Source: Gari tellinella
Lineage: Eukaryota > Mollusca > Bivalvia > Cardiida > Psammobiidae
Length of the DNA stretch: 64,000 bases
Reading direction: 5' to 3'
Assembly: GCA_922989275.2 (NCBI GenBank)
Contig: OV277858.1
Span: 102,720,794-102,784,793 of the forward strand
The number at the start of each line of letters is the position of its first letter. Position 1 is the first letter of the stretch. Below are positions 1-10,600 of this stretch, piece after piece. The notes below the pieces were generated by a model. The model saw nothing but the letters and a program-made list of their open reading frames with translations, did not search any database and was not told where the DNA came from. Made by a program: the position numbers and the translations under genes.

Positions 1-42
1 CAATTCTTGGAAAACGTTTATTTATCCCTTATACTGCTGCAT

Positions 43-222
43 CCTATCTGAAGATCAATACTATTTGATACATATTATATTCTTTACCTTCAGTCATACT
101 GCCTATCTGAAGATCAATACTATTTGATACATATTATATTCTTTACCTTCAGTCATACTGCCTATCTGAAGATCAATACTATTTGATACATATTATATTC
201 TTTACCTTCAGTCATACTGCCT
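43..222. repeat. 59-bp tandem repeat, about 3 copies
   Basis: The unit starting CCTATCTGAAGATC recurs at 43, 102 and 161 with a 59-bp period and almost no divergence, which suggests recent expansion. No coding potential is visible. Confidence 0.95.
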
Positions 223-287
223 AAAATCTAAATTTGAAGCAAATGTGCAGACAACAGTATCAAAGCAGATCAGACTTTATTAACCCT

Positions 288-528
288 TTAACCCAATAAA
301 TACGCCTTTTCACACCTTTAATTCATTCCTCCACTGAGGAAAATAGTTCCAATTTATTAAGTTATGATTGTGTACTATTAGAATTTTTTTTATCCTAGCA
401 GATTATAGCTTAAAGCAGGTTGAAAGTAAGGCAGAATGTGCCTTAAGGCGCATTCTGCTTACTTTCAACCTGCTGTAAGCGGTCATCTATCTTCAATTCT
501 AGTAATAAGCTATGGAGTAAAAGGTTAT
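288..528 (-). mobile_element. Family A MITE, minus
   Basis: The copy starts at TTAACCCAATAAATACGCC and ends near CTATGGAGTAAAAGGTTA, so its right TTAA has decayed. The central hairpin (about 411-478) is intact, but its loop differs between arms (GTGCC against GGCGC). Confidence 0.85.
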
Positions 529-538
529 TCAGGAAAGG

Positions 539-785
539 TTTAACCCATTATCCCCATAGCTTGTTTATAGTTTTGAAGATAGTTAACCACTTAAAGCAGG
601 TTGAAAGCAAAGCAGAATAAGGCGCATTCTGCTTTACTTTCAGCCTGCTTTAAGCTAAAATCTGCTAGGCTATATAAAATATATGTTATGGTAATTATTC
701 ATGAGGGTATAAACTGGAACTATTTTCTTCAGCGGAGGAAAAAATTAAATACGCTAAAAGTTGCTTCTATGGGGGAAAGGTTTAA
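539..785 (+). mobile_element. Family A2 MITE, plus
   Basis: Both TTAA ends are present (539-542, 782-785). The right end is the A2 type (GCTTCTATGGGGGAAAGG). The hairpin tip has lost several bases compared with other copies. Confidence 0.88.
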
Positions 786-1231
786 AACAGGAGGATAAAT
801 CTGGTGTGGAAAGGGTTAATCAACAGTGAACAGACAATCTTGTATCACTTTTTAGCAACCATTCACATAACTATATTAGACATCTCCAAAACAACAAAAC
901 TAGAAAATAGGGGAGAAAAAAATAATGTAGAAAATTCTAAAAGAGCTTTGTGCATTATTTTTTACCCAAAATTAAGGAACCATGGGAATTAAAGACCCTC
1001 TATGTCAAAATGGTCCTTATATTGATTGGTGACTTGAAATCAAGACTGACTGTATTTCAAGACAGACAGAACACACAGTGAAATAACAAGACAAGTTCAC
1101 TACGGCTGTGAATCAGTGTCAAGATCTGCCAAATGATAAGTGAAACAAGCTGGCAGTCGGAGTACATGATCTTCATATTGCCCAACATACAGTCAACCCT
1201 TTATGCCATAAAAGTACCTTTTTAGTTTGAG
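786..1231. other. Unassigned AT-rich stretch
   Basis: I see no recognisable gene, hairpin or repeat end here. A 62-codon ORF at 804-992 has no recognisable motif and is probably chance. Confidence 0.5.
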
Positions 1232-1477
1232 TTAACCCATTACCCCATAGCCTGTTTCTAGTTTTGAAAACTAGTTACTACTTAAAGCAGGTTGAAAGTA
1301 AAGCAGAATGCGCCTTAGGGCACATTCTGCTTTACTTTCAGCCAGCTTTAAGCTACCATCTTCTAGAATATATATTTTTTTCTTATAATACATTTTATGT
1401 AATTATGTAAAAATTGGAATTATTTTCTTCAGTGGATAATTAATAAAAAGACGTAAAAAAGCGTATTTATGGGTTAA
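1232..1477 (+). mobile_element. Family A MITE, plus
   Basis: This is a near full-length copy with TTAA at both ends. The hairpin at about 1281-1353 has matched arms with tip GCGCCTTAGGGCAC. The right end is shortened to TTTATGGGTTAA. Confidence 0.92.
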
Positions 1478-1689
1478 TGTCCACTCCTGCCATTTATGGG
1501 CTAATTGGACGCCTCTGACTTAGACCAGTGATGCAAGAAAGAACTTCATGACCAGCTTGTTAATTACAATGAAAGATTATACTTGATAATTCTTTTTGAC
1601 AGCTGACACTATATCCTGTGACATTCTGACTAATCAAAACATATATGCCACAAAATAATTTAGTACTGAGTCCTGAATTTGAAATATAT

Positions 1690-1930
1690 TTAACTAATTA
1701 CCCAATAAATACACCTTTTTACGACTCTAAATTATTCTTGTACTCAAGAAAACAGTTCCAATTTTAATAGTCATGAATATGTACCATAAGAAATATTTTC
1801 TATATTCTAGCAGATCTTAGCAGGCTGAAAGTAAAGCAGAATGCGCCATTTTTTAAAAAAAAAAATTTTTTAAGTGGTCACCTTAAATTCAAAACCCGAA
1901 ACAGCGCTAGGGTATGGGGTAATGGGTTAA
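1690..1930 (-). mobile_element. Family A MITE, minus, damaged hairpin
   Basis: Both terminal TTAAs are present. The hairpin keeps only its left arm, and an A/T homopolymer run (about 1848-1871) replaces the right arm, as expected after hairpin cleavage or slippage. Confidence 0.85.
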
Positions 1931-2180
1931 TTAGATGCTGACACAGTTATGTCCTGATTCTAAGATTACTTACAAGTGTATGCAGTATAAAATCTTGTAT
2001 TTCTTCATGTAACTTTGACACAATTCTAATGAAAAGTAACACCATAAGATTTGGTTACACAGGGTGTCCCAATATTCAGGATTTTTACTGTACAGCGCTG
2101 ACTCTCTACAACGGGAGACAAAAATAGTGTGCGTTGTTCAGAGGGAGTTGTTGTAGGGAGGGAAATTGGCTTACATTTGC

Positions 2181-2243
2181 AAACAGCTTAAATCCAGATC
2201 AGACGCCCCGTAACCCGGCGTCTGATCTGGATTCAAGCTGTTT
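2181..2243. repeat. Family H hairpin core
   Basis: The inverted repeat reads AAACAGCTTAAATCCAGATC inward, and its partner ends CTGGATTCAAGCTGTTT, about 29 bp per arm. It is the GATCAG-type core of family H; the element ends are not clear here. Confidence 0.75.
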
Positions 2244-2310
2244 GTCACTCTTCATTGAATTGAAAAGGTTGGACATAACTGTCCTGTTCAGGGAACTGTG
2301 GCAAGGGTTG

Positions 2311-2676
2311 TTGTATAGAGGGAGTCGTTATTTGGAGGGCTGTTGTATAGAGGGAGTCGTTATTTGGAGGGCTGTTGTAGAGAGGGAGTCGTTATTTGGA
2401 GGGCTGTTGTAGAGAGGGAGTGGTTATTTGGAGGGCTGTTGTATAGAGGGAGTGGTTATTTGGAGGGCTGTTGTAGAGAGGGAGTCGTTATTTGGAGGGC
2501 TGTTGTAGAGAGGGAGTCGTTATTTGGAGGGCTGTTGTAGAGAGGGAGTCGTTATTTGGAGGGCTGTTGTAGAGAGGGAGTCGTTATTTGGAGGGCTGTT
2601 GTAGAGAGGGAGTCGTTATTTGGAGGGCTGTTGTAGAGAGGGAGTCGTTATTTGGAGGGCTGTTGTAGAGAGGGAA
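2311..2676. repeat. 32-bp minisatellite, about 11 copies
   Basis: The unit TTGTATAGAGGGAGTCGTTA plus TTTGGAGGGCTG repeats about 11.4 times. Variants alternate GTATAGAG with GTAGAGAG and GTCG with GTGG. The period is not a multiple of 3, so the ORFs across it are artefacts. The sequence is purine-rich and GC-richer than its surroundings. Confidence 0.97.
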
Positions 2677-3165
2677 CACTATTACTTTCTTGATGTCCCC
2701 GAGATTTTATAGAAGACAAGTCTTCAGTAACCAAAGGTGTTACTAACACAATATACTACTCAGTTGGGTTACCATGGCATTTACAAAACTCTGAATCTGT
2801 TAAATACAATGAATGTTGATACTGTCCATCAACCAGGCAGCTTAATTCTTTACCTTATGAGTATCCATTCTCAATGCCCGAGAAAAACTATCATGAGCAT
2901 TTATCAATACATTTAGATACTAAACAGATTTCTGGTTCAAATATATAACATAAGGAAGTGTGATATTATTTCTGTATAATATCCTCACAGATTTAAGGTT
3001 TGCCGGAGATGAATATGTCTAAGCTGCAGACTCTCTGGTGACAGAGATCAATAGCTGAAAATCTCGGTCTCTGGTACGCAGTTCTGAAGTTCTTGTCATG
3101 AACAGATCAGAAACATCATATACAGTCAATATATATGTTCAATAATTTAAAATTAACACCCCCAC
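2677..3165. other. Unassigned stretch
   Basis: This unique-looking AT-rich sequence between the minisatellite and a family B MITE shows no gene or repeat boundary. Confidence 0.5.
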
Positions 3166-3354
3166 CAGGGCCCCAGATAAGGGAGAGTAAACTGACAATT
3201 TCTCACACACTATAGCACCAAATCATATGGTATCAATTAATACCGGTACTCAATAGAATCTTCTCGAAAAGACGATTCTAATGAGTAGTGACACCATACG
3301 GTTAAATGCAGAAATAATTTTATTTTTTTAAAAACTTCCCTTATCTGAAGCTTA
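3166..3354 (+). mobile_element. Family B MITE
   Basis: The left end is CAGGGCCCCAGATAAG and the right end CTTATCTGAAGCTTA (decayed). The internal hairpin is asymmetric: a degraded left arm faces an intact GACGATTCTAATGAGTAG. Confidence 0.82.
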
Positions 3355-3461
3355 GACTGCCCCAACCCTTCCCTCTCTACAGAAGCACCTTGTCTTATAC
3401 AATATAAATGTAATTATGTTTTTCAAGGGCTAAAAAAATGGAGACCAAAACATATATCTGT

Positions 3462-3668
3462 CAGGGCTCAAGAAAAGAGAGTAAATTAATGGGAGTAATT
3501 AAATTGAACAAATCCAACTATTTCTCACTCATTTCAGCACTAAATCCTTTGGTGTTATTACTTATTCGAATCGCCTCAAAGAGACGATTTTAATGAGTGG
3601 TGACAACATAGGGTTAATTCAAAAATAAAGATTTAGGTTTTGAAATACTCCCCTTATCTGGAGCACCG
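3462..3668 (+). mobile_element. Family B MITE
   Basis: Ends are CAGGGCTCAAGAAAAG and CTTATCTGGAGCACC. It is about 15 bp longer than usual because of an extra GGGAGTAATTAA near the left end. Confidence 0.85.
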
Positions 3669-3848
3669 ATTTCATACAATTCTTTTCGTATATCATGTCC
3701 AGTACTATTTGAAATTTATAATTGACGATCAAACAATCTAAATCTTGTTCAGCGGCAGAGTTGCCTGTGTGGTATATCTGTTTTTTTCTGTTCATGAAGA
3801 CATGTTATGAATATTACAAAGTGGGTGCAAAGGCATTATTCTTATACA

Positions 3849-3995
3849 CAGTAAAACCTACCTGCATGGTTCATAACAAAATTAGTAAAGAAAGTTGTAG
3901 ATTTACAAGAACAGGTTACTGCTTAATGCAGGACAAAAGTAATGCAGAAAGCTCCTTTAGGAGCTTTCTGCATTACTTTTGCCCTGCGATTAAGC
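3849..3995. mobile_element. Family C-related MITE relic with long hairpin
   Basis: It begins CAGTAAAACCTACC. It contains a hairpin at about 3921-3995 (GCTTAATGCAGG, AGTAATGCAGAAAGCTCC, and the inverse), a variant of the A/C hairpin cassette. The right terminal repeat is missing. Confidence 0.7.
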
Positions 3996-4496
3996 CTTCA
4001 CCTTTATGTAAGATTTCAAATTTCATGGTGTTTTGTGTGGCTGATTAAACACAGGTTTACCTGGGGGTTACAACATGTGCTTCTAATTACTGTGATTGTT
4101 CTACTACCTTTTTCCTCACTCATATAGCCTACATTGCTCTGGTGTAATACAACATCTTTTTCTGATTATCTGATGAACAAAAAATAATATCTGTGTCCCA
4201 GTAACATACTGTCTACCGAGTTTCAGAGCCAGTTACCAGGAGAGTTTGACTACGGTATATGGACCAATGTAGTATGTACTAAGCCTTTCCTCCAATAAGT
4301 TTGCATCTTGAGCACTGCAAGTTGTCCATAAATCTGTTCCAAACTGTTATGTATATAATATCATGACATTCATTCTGCTGCCTAAGTTCTGAAACCGCAG
4401 GCATATTTTGTTCTACAATAAAACTATGCTCCAAATAATGTTCCTTATGTTTGCTGTAAGTGCTGCTTCCTCAATACGACTTGTCTTCAGGCTACC
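3996..4496. other. Unassigned stretch
   Basis: AT-rich with no recognisable gene or repeat end. Two short overlapping ORFs at its left edge come from the adjacent hairpin. Confidence 0.5.
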
Positions 4497-4754
4497 TTAA
4501 AGACGTTACCCCATAAATACGCCTTTTTACATCTTTAATTTATTCATTAACTCAAGTAAATTGTTCCAACTTATATAATTATGTCATGATTATGTTTCTT
4601 AGGAAATATTTTCTATATTTTAGCAGATGTTAGATTAAAGCAGGCTGAAAGTAAAGCAGAATGTGCCTTAAGGCACATTCTGCTTTACTTTTAACCTGCT
4701 TGAAGTGGTCACCTTTCTTCAAAACTAGAAATAGGCTATGGGGTAATGGGTTAA
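4497..4754 (-). mobile_element. Family A MITE, minus
   Basis: TTAA flanks are at 4497 and 4751. The left end has drifted (TTAAAGACGTTACCCCATAAA). The hairpin is nearly perfect with tip GTGCCTTAAGGCAC. Confidence 0.9.
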
Positions 4755-4818
4755 AGACATTACTGTCTCCAAAGGCCTTTTGAACGCTTTGCATTCCTTG
4801 ACCTAGTGGCAAAACTGT

Positions 4819-4875
4819 GTTTGGATCCAGGTGAGACGCCTGGGGAGTAACTCGGCGTCTCATCAGGATCCAAAC
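4819..4875. repeat. Family H hairpin core
   Basis: GTTTGGATCCAGGTGAGACG faces CGTCTCATCAGGATCCAAAC. The arms are about 24 bp around an 11-bp loop. Confidence 0.8.
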
Positions 4876-4888
4876 TGCTAATCACTCT

Positions 4889-4992
4889 GCATGAATATGT
4901 ACCTCCATAAGTATTTCAATATCCTAGAAGATTGTAGCTTAACCCATTACCCCATAGCCTGTTTCTAGTTTTAAAGATATGTGAACACTTTA
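4889..4992. mobile_element. Two abutting family A fragments
   Basis: A minus-oriented internal fragment ends at GATTGTAGC (about 4939). It passes straight into the plus-oriented left end of another copy at TTAACCCATTACCCCATAGC (from 4939), which is truncated near 4992. The TTAA lies at the base of the first copy's hairpin. Confidence 0.7.
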
Positions 4993-5069
4993 ACAACAAA
5001 ATTGAAGCAAATATGACAATGAAATGGTGAAGGGGTAAAAAACTCATGTTTAATTTGGCAGCGATAGAG

Positions 5070-5348
5070 TTAACCCATTACCCCATAGCCTGTTTCTAGT
5101 ATTGAAGATAGGTGATCACTCAAAGCAGGTTGGAAGTAAAGTTGCTATACTTCCAACCTGCTTTAAGCTACCAGCTGCTAGAATATAGAAATTATTTCTA
5201 ACGTTAAATATTCACAACTGTATAAATTGGAACTATTTTCTTCAGTAGAGGGATATATTAGAGGCGTAAAAAGGCTTATGTATGGGGTAATGGTTAAATG
5301 GTCACCCATCTTCAATACTAGAAACAGGCTATGACGGTAATGGGTTAA
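5070..5348 (+). mobile_element. Family A MITE, plus, with trailing A end
   Basis: The plus copy spans 5070-5297 and has a shortened hairpin (tip AAGTTGCTATACTT). The segment 5298-5348 is only the right end of a minus copy and finishes at TTAA 5345-5348, as if one copy had entered another at a hairpin-edge TTAA. Confidence 0.85.
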
Positions 5349-5386
5349 ACAAACACCTGTTTTAAACAGCATTATAAAAAGGGGCA

Positions 5387-5605
5387 GGGGGTTTAGTGAG
5401 TTGTGTTCACCGGGTTATGTACTGCCTTAGAAAACCCTTGTCTCTATCAGTTACATCTAAGTATGGAAGATTGGCAGAGGCTCTAATGAAGGTTTATGAT
5501 GACATCTGTAAGACAAAAGATGCTCTACTGGCTCTACTAATTACAACAGTTTGTTGGCCTAGCACTAACCCTTACAGACAGGGTAACGAGCATGTGCAGT
5601 CTTAA
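5387..5605 (+). other. Unassigned ORF-like island
   Basis: A 69-codon frame (ATG at 5396) contains a mixed, protein-like stretch (SKYGRLAEALMKVYDDI). It is slightly GC-richer than its surroundings. I recognise no family, and the possible splice sites are poor. Chance is a real alternative. Confidence 0.15.
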
Positions 5606-5649
5606 TGCAAACAGTGCAGAAATGGATCAGAGGGCTCCTGAAGGAGCTA

Positions 5650-5842
5650 CAGTCAAACTTCAATATCTCAAACTTGCTTAACTCAAACTAAACAATATTT
5701 CAACACATGAATTACATTATTTCATGTTCGGTTAAGTCGAAGATACCCGTAGTTCAAAGTTAAAACGTGGCTAAGCCACGTTTTAACTTTGAACTACGGA
5801 TATCTTCGACATAACCGAGTTCGAGATATCAAAGTTTGACTG
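5650..5842. mobile_element. Family G MITE (Tc1/mariner-type ends)
   Basis: It is 193 bp between TA dinucleotides with ends CAGTCAAACTTCAATATC and GATATCAAAGTTTGACTG. The centre is a perfect inverted repeat around AAAACGTGGCTAAGCCACGTT. TA target sites and CAGT ends fit a non-autonomous Tc1/mariner/pogo element. Confidence 0.9.
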
Positions 5843-5883
5843 TATTTGGTCATGTTTGAAAACATTATACTAAGCATTCTGCT

Positions 5884-6083
5884 TTAACTCTTTCTACACT
5901 AAGTAACTCTTGAAGATTGTAAGGTTCCCTTATGGATCATGTTAGTTACCAAAACATGAACCCAGTCTACTTGAAATTCTGGGTAACTCAGTGAATAAAT
6001 ACTGCTCTAAATTGAAATTGGCAAACATTGTTTGCAAATGTAATGGGTATATTTTAAACAAGTCCATGGTGTTAAAAGAGTAA
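5884..6083 (+). mobile_element. Family D2 MITE, hairpin collapsed
   Basis: It starts TTAACTCTTTCTACACTAAG and shares AGGTTCCCTT and TTACCAAAACATGAACC with the copies at 20480 and 42990. The usual hairpin is reduced to GGCAAACATTGTTTGC. Confidence 0.75.
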
Positions 6084-6117
6084 ATTTTGTTCTGCATAAA
6101 CCCTGTACCTGTCTTCT

Positions 6118-6373
6118 TTAAACTTTTACCCCATATATACCCTGTTTCTAGTTTTAAAGACAGATGACTATTTAAAGCAGGTTAAAAGAAAAGCAGAGTG
6201 TGCCTTCAGGGGCATTCTACTTTACTTTCTACCTGCTTTAAGAGCTCTACCATCTGCTAGAATATAGAAACTAATTCTTATTTAAATGACTTTATAAAGT
6301 GGAACTATTTTCTTCAAAGGAGGAACCATTTAAAGGTGTTAAAAGGCATATTCATGATGAGATAATGGGTTAA
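6118..6373 (+). mobile_element. Family A MITE, plus
   Basis: TTAA flanks are present at both ends. The left end has drifted (AACTTTTACCCCATATATAC). The hairpin has several arm mismatches, so this looks like an older copy. Confidence 0.87.
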
Positions 6374-6384
6374 AGGGTGGTTGT

Positions 6385-6632
6385 TTAACCCTTTGAACCC
6401 TACTCCCGCATATAGGCGTCATTTTCAAACAGAGAACATGTGTATAGTACACTTGTCATATGCAAACAGTGAAGACCCAGATCAGAGGGATCCGAAAGGA
6501 GCCCTCTGATCAGGGTCTTCAGTTTGTCAAAATGCCAAACATTGACAAAACAACTCTTAAAAGTCAGAAATGGCCTAGACTAACATGGAAACTGGAATTG
6601 TCCATTTAAAGTTTCAGGGAGGAAAGAGTTAA
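6385..6632 (-). mobile_element. Family D MITE
   Basis: It runs from TTAACCCTTTGAACCCTAC to GGGAGGAAAGAGTTAA. The hairpin at about 6458-6527 has tip GGATCCGAAAGGAGCC and reads GAAGACCCAGATCAGAGG inward. Confidence 0.9.
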
Positions 6633-6728
6633 CGCAAGTTTGACTGTATTCAAAGGAATGATCTAAATGTGATTTCTTCATGTAATGCACATAGAGCTGT
6701 CCGGCTTCTGTGCCATGTAAGTGATTCA

Positions 6729-6885
6729 TTAACCCATTACCCCATAAATATGCCTTTTTACGCCTTTAATTTATTTCTCCATTGAAGAAAATAGTTGCAC
6801 TTTATACAGTCATGAATATGAACCATAAGAAATAGGTTCTATATATAGTGGATTGTAGCTAAAAGTAAAGCTGAATGTGCCTTTT
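6729..6885 (-). mobile_element. Family A MITE, minus, 3'-truncated
   Basis: The left end is intact (TTAACCCATTACCCCATAAA). It stops inside the hairpin near 6885, just before the SINE. Confidence 0.8.
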
Positions 6886-6931
6886 ATTTTACATCTATTA
6901 TGAAACAAGTTCTTACAACTTAGGCAAATCA

Positions 6932-7122
6932 CTATCGATGGCACAACTGGTAGCTTATTTTGTCATTTCTGTGGGAGGAAACCGGAGAACCCGGGGAAAA
7001 CCAATGTGTTCGGACAGGAGACCAATGTATCCTCTCACATACTGCCCGACCTGGGTTTGAACTTGGGATGCATTGGTGAGAAACGGGTGCGCTAACCACT
7101 GCACCATCCAAACACCCAATCA
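6932..7122 (-). repeat. tRNA-derived SINE
   Basis: On the minus strand the 5' part reads GGATGGTGCAGTGGTTAGCG (A box) and then AGTTCAAACCC (B box), the two RNA polymerase III promoter boxes of a tRNA. The body contains CCCCGGGTTCTCCGG and TTTCCTCCCACA, a block widely shared among animal SINEs with conserved central domains (V/Meta-type, from memory). The 61-63-codon ORFs on both strands here are by-products. Confidence 0.75.
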
Positions 7123-7358
7123 TCCATTAGCCCTCGAAGAGTTAATGCAACCAAGTGTATAGTTCAAATAAGTTGTTAAATCCAAAAATGTCTTGGCCTG
7201 AATTAAACTTAAGACATGCTTGGTGGGGAAAGGAAATTGAGTTTTGATGCCAGACTGACAGAGATGCATAAATAGACATTGCATTTGAAATTATTTAATC
7301 AATCATTCCACCCAGTTGCTACAGTTAAACTGATATCTCAGTGATGCTCAGGGACTGC

Positions 7359-7610
7359 TTAACCCTTTCCCCAATAGAAGCGACTTTTAGCGCATTATTT
7401 TTATTCCTCCGCTGTAGAAAATAGTTCCAAATTATACAGTCATGAATATACTTAATAAGAATTATTTTCAGTTTCCTTGCATATTATAGCTTAAAGCAGG
7501 CTGAAAGTAAAGCAGAATGTGCCTTAAGGCACATTCTGCTTTACTTTCAACCTGCTTTAAGTAGCCACCTATCTTCAAAACTAGAAATAGGCTATGGGGT
7601 AAAGGGTTAA
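7359..7610 (-). mobile_element. Family A2 MITE, minus
   Basis: It runs from TTAACCCTTTCCCCAATAG to GGGGTAAAGGGTTAA. The hairpin is perfect with tip GTGCCTTAAGGCAC. Its right TTAA (7607-7610) is also the left TTAA of the next element. Confidence 0.93.
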
Positions 7611-7849
7611 CCCATTACCCCATAGCCTGTTTCTAGATTTGAAGACAGGTGACCACTAAAAGCAAGTTGAAAGTAAAGCAGAATGAGCCTTAAGGCGCAT
7701 TTTGCTTTACTTGCAGTCTGCTTTAAGCTAACATAATGCTAGAATATAGAAAATATTTCTCATTGTGCATTTTCAAGACTGTTTAATCAAGAATTATTTT
7801 CTGTAGTGGAGGAATAAATTAAAGGCGTATTTATGGGGTAATGGGTTAA
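7607..7849 (+). mobile_element. Family A MITE, plus, sharing a TTAA
   Basis: It uses the same TTAA as the previous element. The right end has lost about 13 bp (AAAGGCGTATTTATGGGG). Confidence 0.93.
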
Positions 7850-7925
7850 TTAATCAGCCACCTGCGTTAAATATTGCAGCACCCTTTCCTGTATAGAAGC
7901 CCACTAGAACACCTTTACCCATTTC

Positions 7926-8108
7926 TCCACATAAGCACCTTCACCCATTACTCCATAGATAAGCATTTTCACGCCTTTAGATTATTCCTCCACTGAAGAA
8001 ATTGGTTTCAAATTAAACAATAATGAATACTTATTTTCAGAAATATCTTCACTTTCAACCTACTTTACATGGTCACCAAGCTGAAATATTAGAAACAGGC
8101 TATGGAAC
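7926..8108 (-). mobile_element. Family A MITE relic, minus
   Basis: Recognisable pieces are CATTACTCCATAGATAAG, ATTATTCCTCCACTGAAG, one hairpin arm, and the end AGAAACAGGCTATGG. Most of the hairpin is gone. Confidence 0.65.
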
Positions 8109-8289
8109 AAGTACCCTCCCTAATTGCTATTCGAATATTTGCTTACAGTATTCAAATCTATTTCCTATTTAAACAAGCACCTTAGAGCTGATATCCCCTG
8201 CCGCAGTGATTGTCCAGAAGAAAGTGGCAAACTTTATTGTGGGAGGAAGGGGCAAATGGTGATCACCTGTCTTTAAAGATCAACATTCA

Positions 8290-9935
8290 AAAGCTTTTTA
8301 CAAAGTTTTATAAAATCCATTCAATTTTGTACATTTTAAAGCCTAAACAATACAAAAAATAAAGCCGTTTGTAGCATTATAAATCTAAGTATGACAGGGG
8401 CAGGTAACTCTTGATTCAAATTCAACAGTAATTAAACACTTTCAAGAACTTATAATTGTGTGCAAGTATTATTAAAATAAATTCAGAACTGTAGAATTTA
8501 CTAGAGTGTAAACACATTTTCAACTCATCAAGGGCAGAGTATTCTTGACTAATTTGCACATTTTCAATAATAATTGAACTCATTCTATAAATAATAGCCA
8601 TATATGATTTAATTTTTTTTTCAAAATCCATTCACATTTGTACACAATAGCATGTAAACAATAAAGCCATGTTGAGCATTACTAAGTACATAAAGGGCAG
8701 ATAACTCTTGCCACAAAGTATCCTATTTTGACAATAATTGCTACCCTTATGTTTATATACATCATGTGTAAGTTAAATCAAAATCCATTAAAAACTGTAG
8801 TTTCTAGATGGTAAAAACTGTTAAATATGTTTTTTTTTACTCATCAAGGGCAGATAACTGTTGACTAGCTTCTCCGTTTTCAAAAATGATAACAATTATT
8901 TGAAAACTAATAGCCATACATAGTTTAAGAATTTGTTTTATCAAAATTCATGCATATTTATAGATACTAGGATGTAAACAATTTTAAAATAAAGCATTTT
9001 CTATCATTTCAAAGTACATCAAGGGCAGATAACTATTGCCACAAGTATCCTTTTTTGACAATAATTGCACACCTTCAAGAACTTTTACTTATAGACATCG
9101 TGTGCAAGTATCATTTAAATCCATTCATAATTGTAGTTGCCAGAGAGTAAAAACAGTTAAAAATGGCTTTTTTTACTTATCAAGGGCAGATAACTCATGA
9201 CTTATTTCTCCGTTTTCAACAATAATCAAATTCATTTGAAAACTAATAGCCATACATAATTCAAGAAAGTTTTTTCAAAAATCCATGCATATTTATAGGC
9301 TCTAGTATGTAAACAATACCAAAATAAAGCATTTTCTAGCATTTTCTAAGTACATCAAGGGCAGATAACTCTTGTCACAAGTATCCTTTTTTTACAATAT
9401 TTGCACACCTGCAAGAACTTGTACTTATAGACAATGTGTGCAAGTATAAACAAAATATGTTGAATACTGTAGTTGCTAGAGTGTAAAAACTGTTAAATAT
9501 GGCATTTTTAACACAAAAAGGGCAGATAACTCATAAATTCCTAAAATTTTCTGAAAAAATTTTGATTTCCCACGGTGCTCCTATGATGACAAATAAGTAT
9601 ACCAAGTTTAATCCAAATCTGTTTATAGGTTTGGGAGATACAGTTGCGGACGGAAAACGTGACGGACGCACGGACGGCATTTTTAACACAAAAAGGGCAG
9701 ATAACTCATAAATTCCTAAAATTTTCTGAAAAAAAATTGATTTCCCACGGTGCTCTTATGATGACAAATAAGTATACCAAGTTTAATCCAAATCTGTTAA
9801 TAGGTTTCGGAGATACAGTTGCGGACGGAAAACGCACGCACACACGCACGCACACACGCACGCACGCATGGACAGCCGGACGGACAGACCTAAAACAGTA
9901 TCCCTCTGCCTTTCGGCAGGGGATAAAAATAAAGA
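8290..9935. mobile_element. Pearl-like element with tandem core repeats
   Basis: A motif close to CATCAAGGGCAGATAACTC recurs at about 8394, 8530, 8691, 8841, 9021, 9180, 9357 and 9518, giving 300-336-bp dimers of roughly 165-bp monomers. It is followed by ACGGAC/ACGC runs and a terminal hairpin CCCTCTGCCTTTCGGCAGGG (9901-9920). From memory this resembles bivalve 'pearl' (Helitron-associated) elements. ORFs here are repeat-derived. Confidence 0.7.
9501..9850 (+). repeat. 175-bp duplication in the pearl-like element
   Basis: GGCATTTTTAACACAAAAAG occurs at 9501 and 9676, and the 175-bp units are almost identical, ending in TTGCGGACGGAAAACG. The downstream ACGCACACACGC run (about 9834-9864) is a simple repeat. 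Confidence 0.9.
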
Positions 9936-10093
9936 TTCTTAAAGCTAAATCTGATTTGAATTTTCGGCCATTATGTGAATATTCGATCCCATCCCTAGTT
10001 AAGATGCGTGACTGGTAAGAGCACTTAAATTTCGTTAGAAATAAAGGTGGTGGCTAAAAGCAATATGAGCTCCTAATTTACACTCATTTTGCT

Positions 10094-10345
10094 TTAACCC
10101 ATTACCCCATAGCCTGTTTCTAGTTTTGAAAATAGGTGACCACTTAAAGCAGGTTGAAAGTAAAGCAGAATGCGCCTTAGGGCGCATTCTGCTTTACTTT
10201 CAGACTGCTTCAAGCTACCAGCTGCTAGAATATAGAAATTATTTCTAATGTTAAATATTCACAACTGTATAAATTGGAACTATATTCTTCAGTGGAGGAA
10301 TAAATCAAAGGCGTCAAAAGGCAAATTTATGAGGTAATGGGTTAA
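10094..10345 (+). mobile_element. Family A MITE, plus
   Basis: Full length with both TTAA flanks. Hairpin tip GCGCCTTAGGGCGC has matched arms. Confidence 0.94.
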
Positions 10346-10359
10346 TCACCCTGGCCTAA

Positions 10360-10600
10360 TTAAGCCATTACCCGATAGCCTGTTTCTATTTTTAAAGAAA
10401 GATGATCACTTAAAGCAGGTGAATGCACCTTAAGGTGCACTTTGCTGTACTTTCAGCCTGCTTTAAACTATTATCTGCTAGAATATAGAAAAATATTTCT
10501 TATGACTCTGATTTATAACAGTATAAATTGGAACTATTTTCTTCAATGAAGGAATCAATTAAAGACGTAAAAAACGTGTATTTATGGAGTAATGGATTAA
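10360..10600 (+). mobile_element. Family A MITE, plus
   Basis: It runs from TTAAGCCATTACCCGATAGC to GGAGTAATGGATTAA. The left hairpin arm has a deletion (AGCAGGTGAATGCACC), so the arms are unequal. Confidence 0.88.

Noticed and set aside
43..222. Short regular repeats as a possible CRISPR array
   Set aside because: Units are contiguous 59-bp tandem copies without spacers, and the sequence is from an animal genome.
2134..2540. ORFs with repeated LEGCC-type protein
   Set aside because: Translations of a 32-bp minisatellite; the period is not a multiple of three.
6875..7123. Overlapping ORFs on both strands
   Set aside because: They lie in a tRNA-derived SINE.
9499..10018. Two repeated ORFs with similar proteins
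   Set aside because: They come from the 175-bp duplication and the ACGCAC simple repeat of a pearl-like element.
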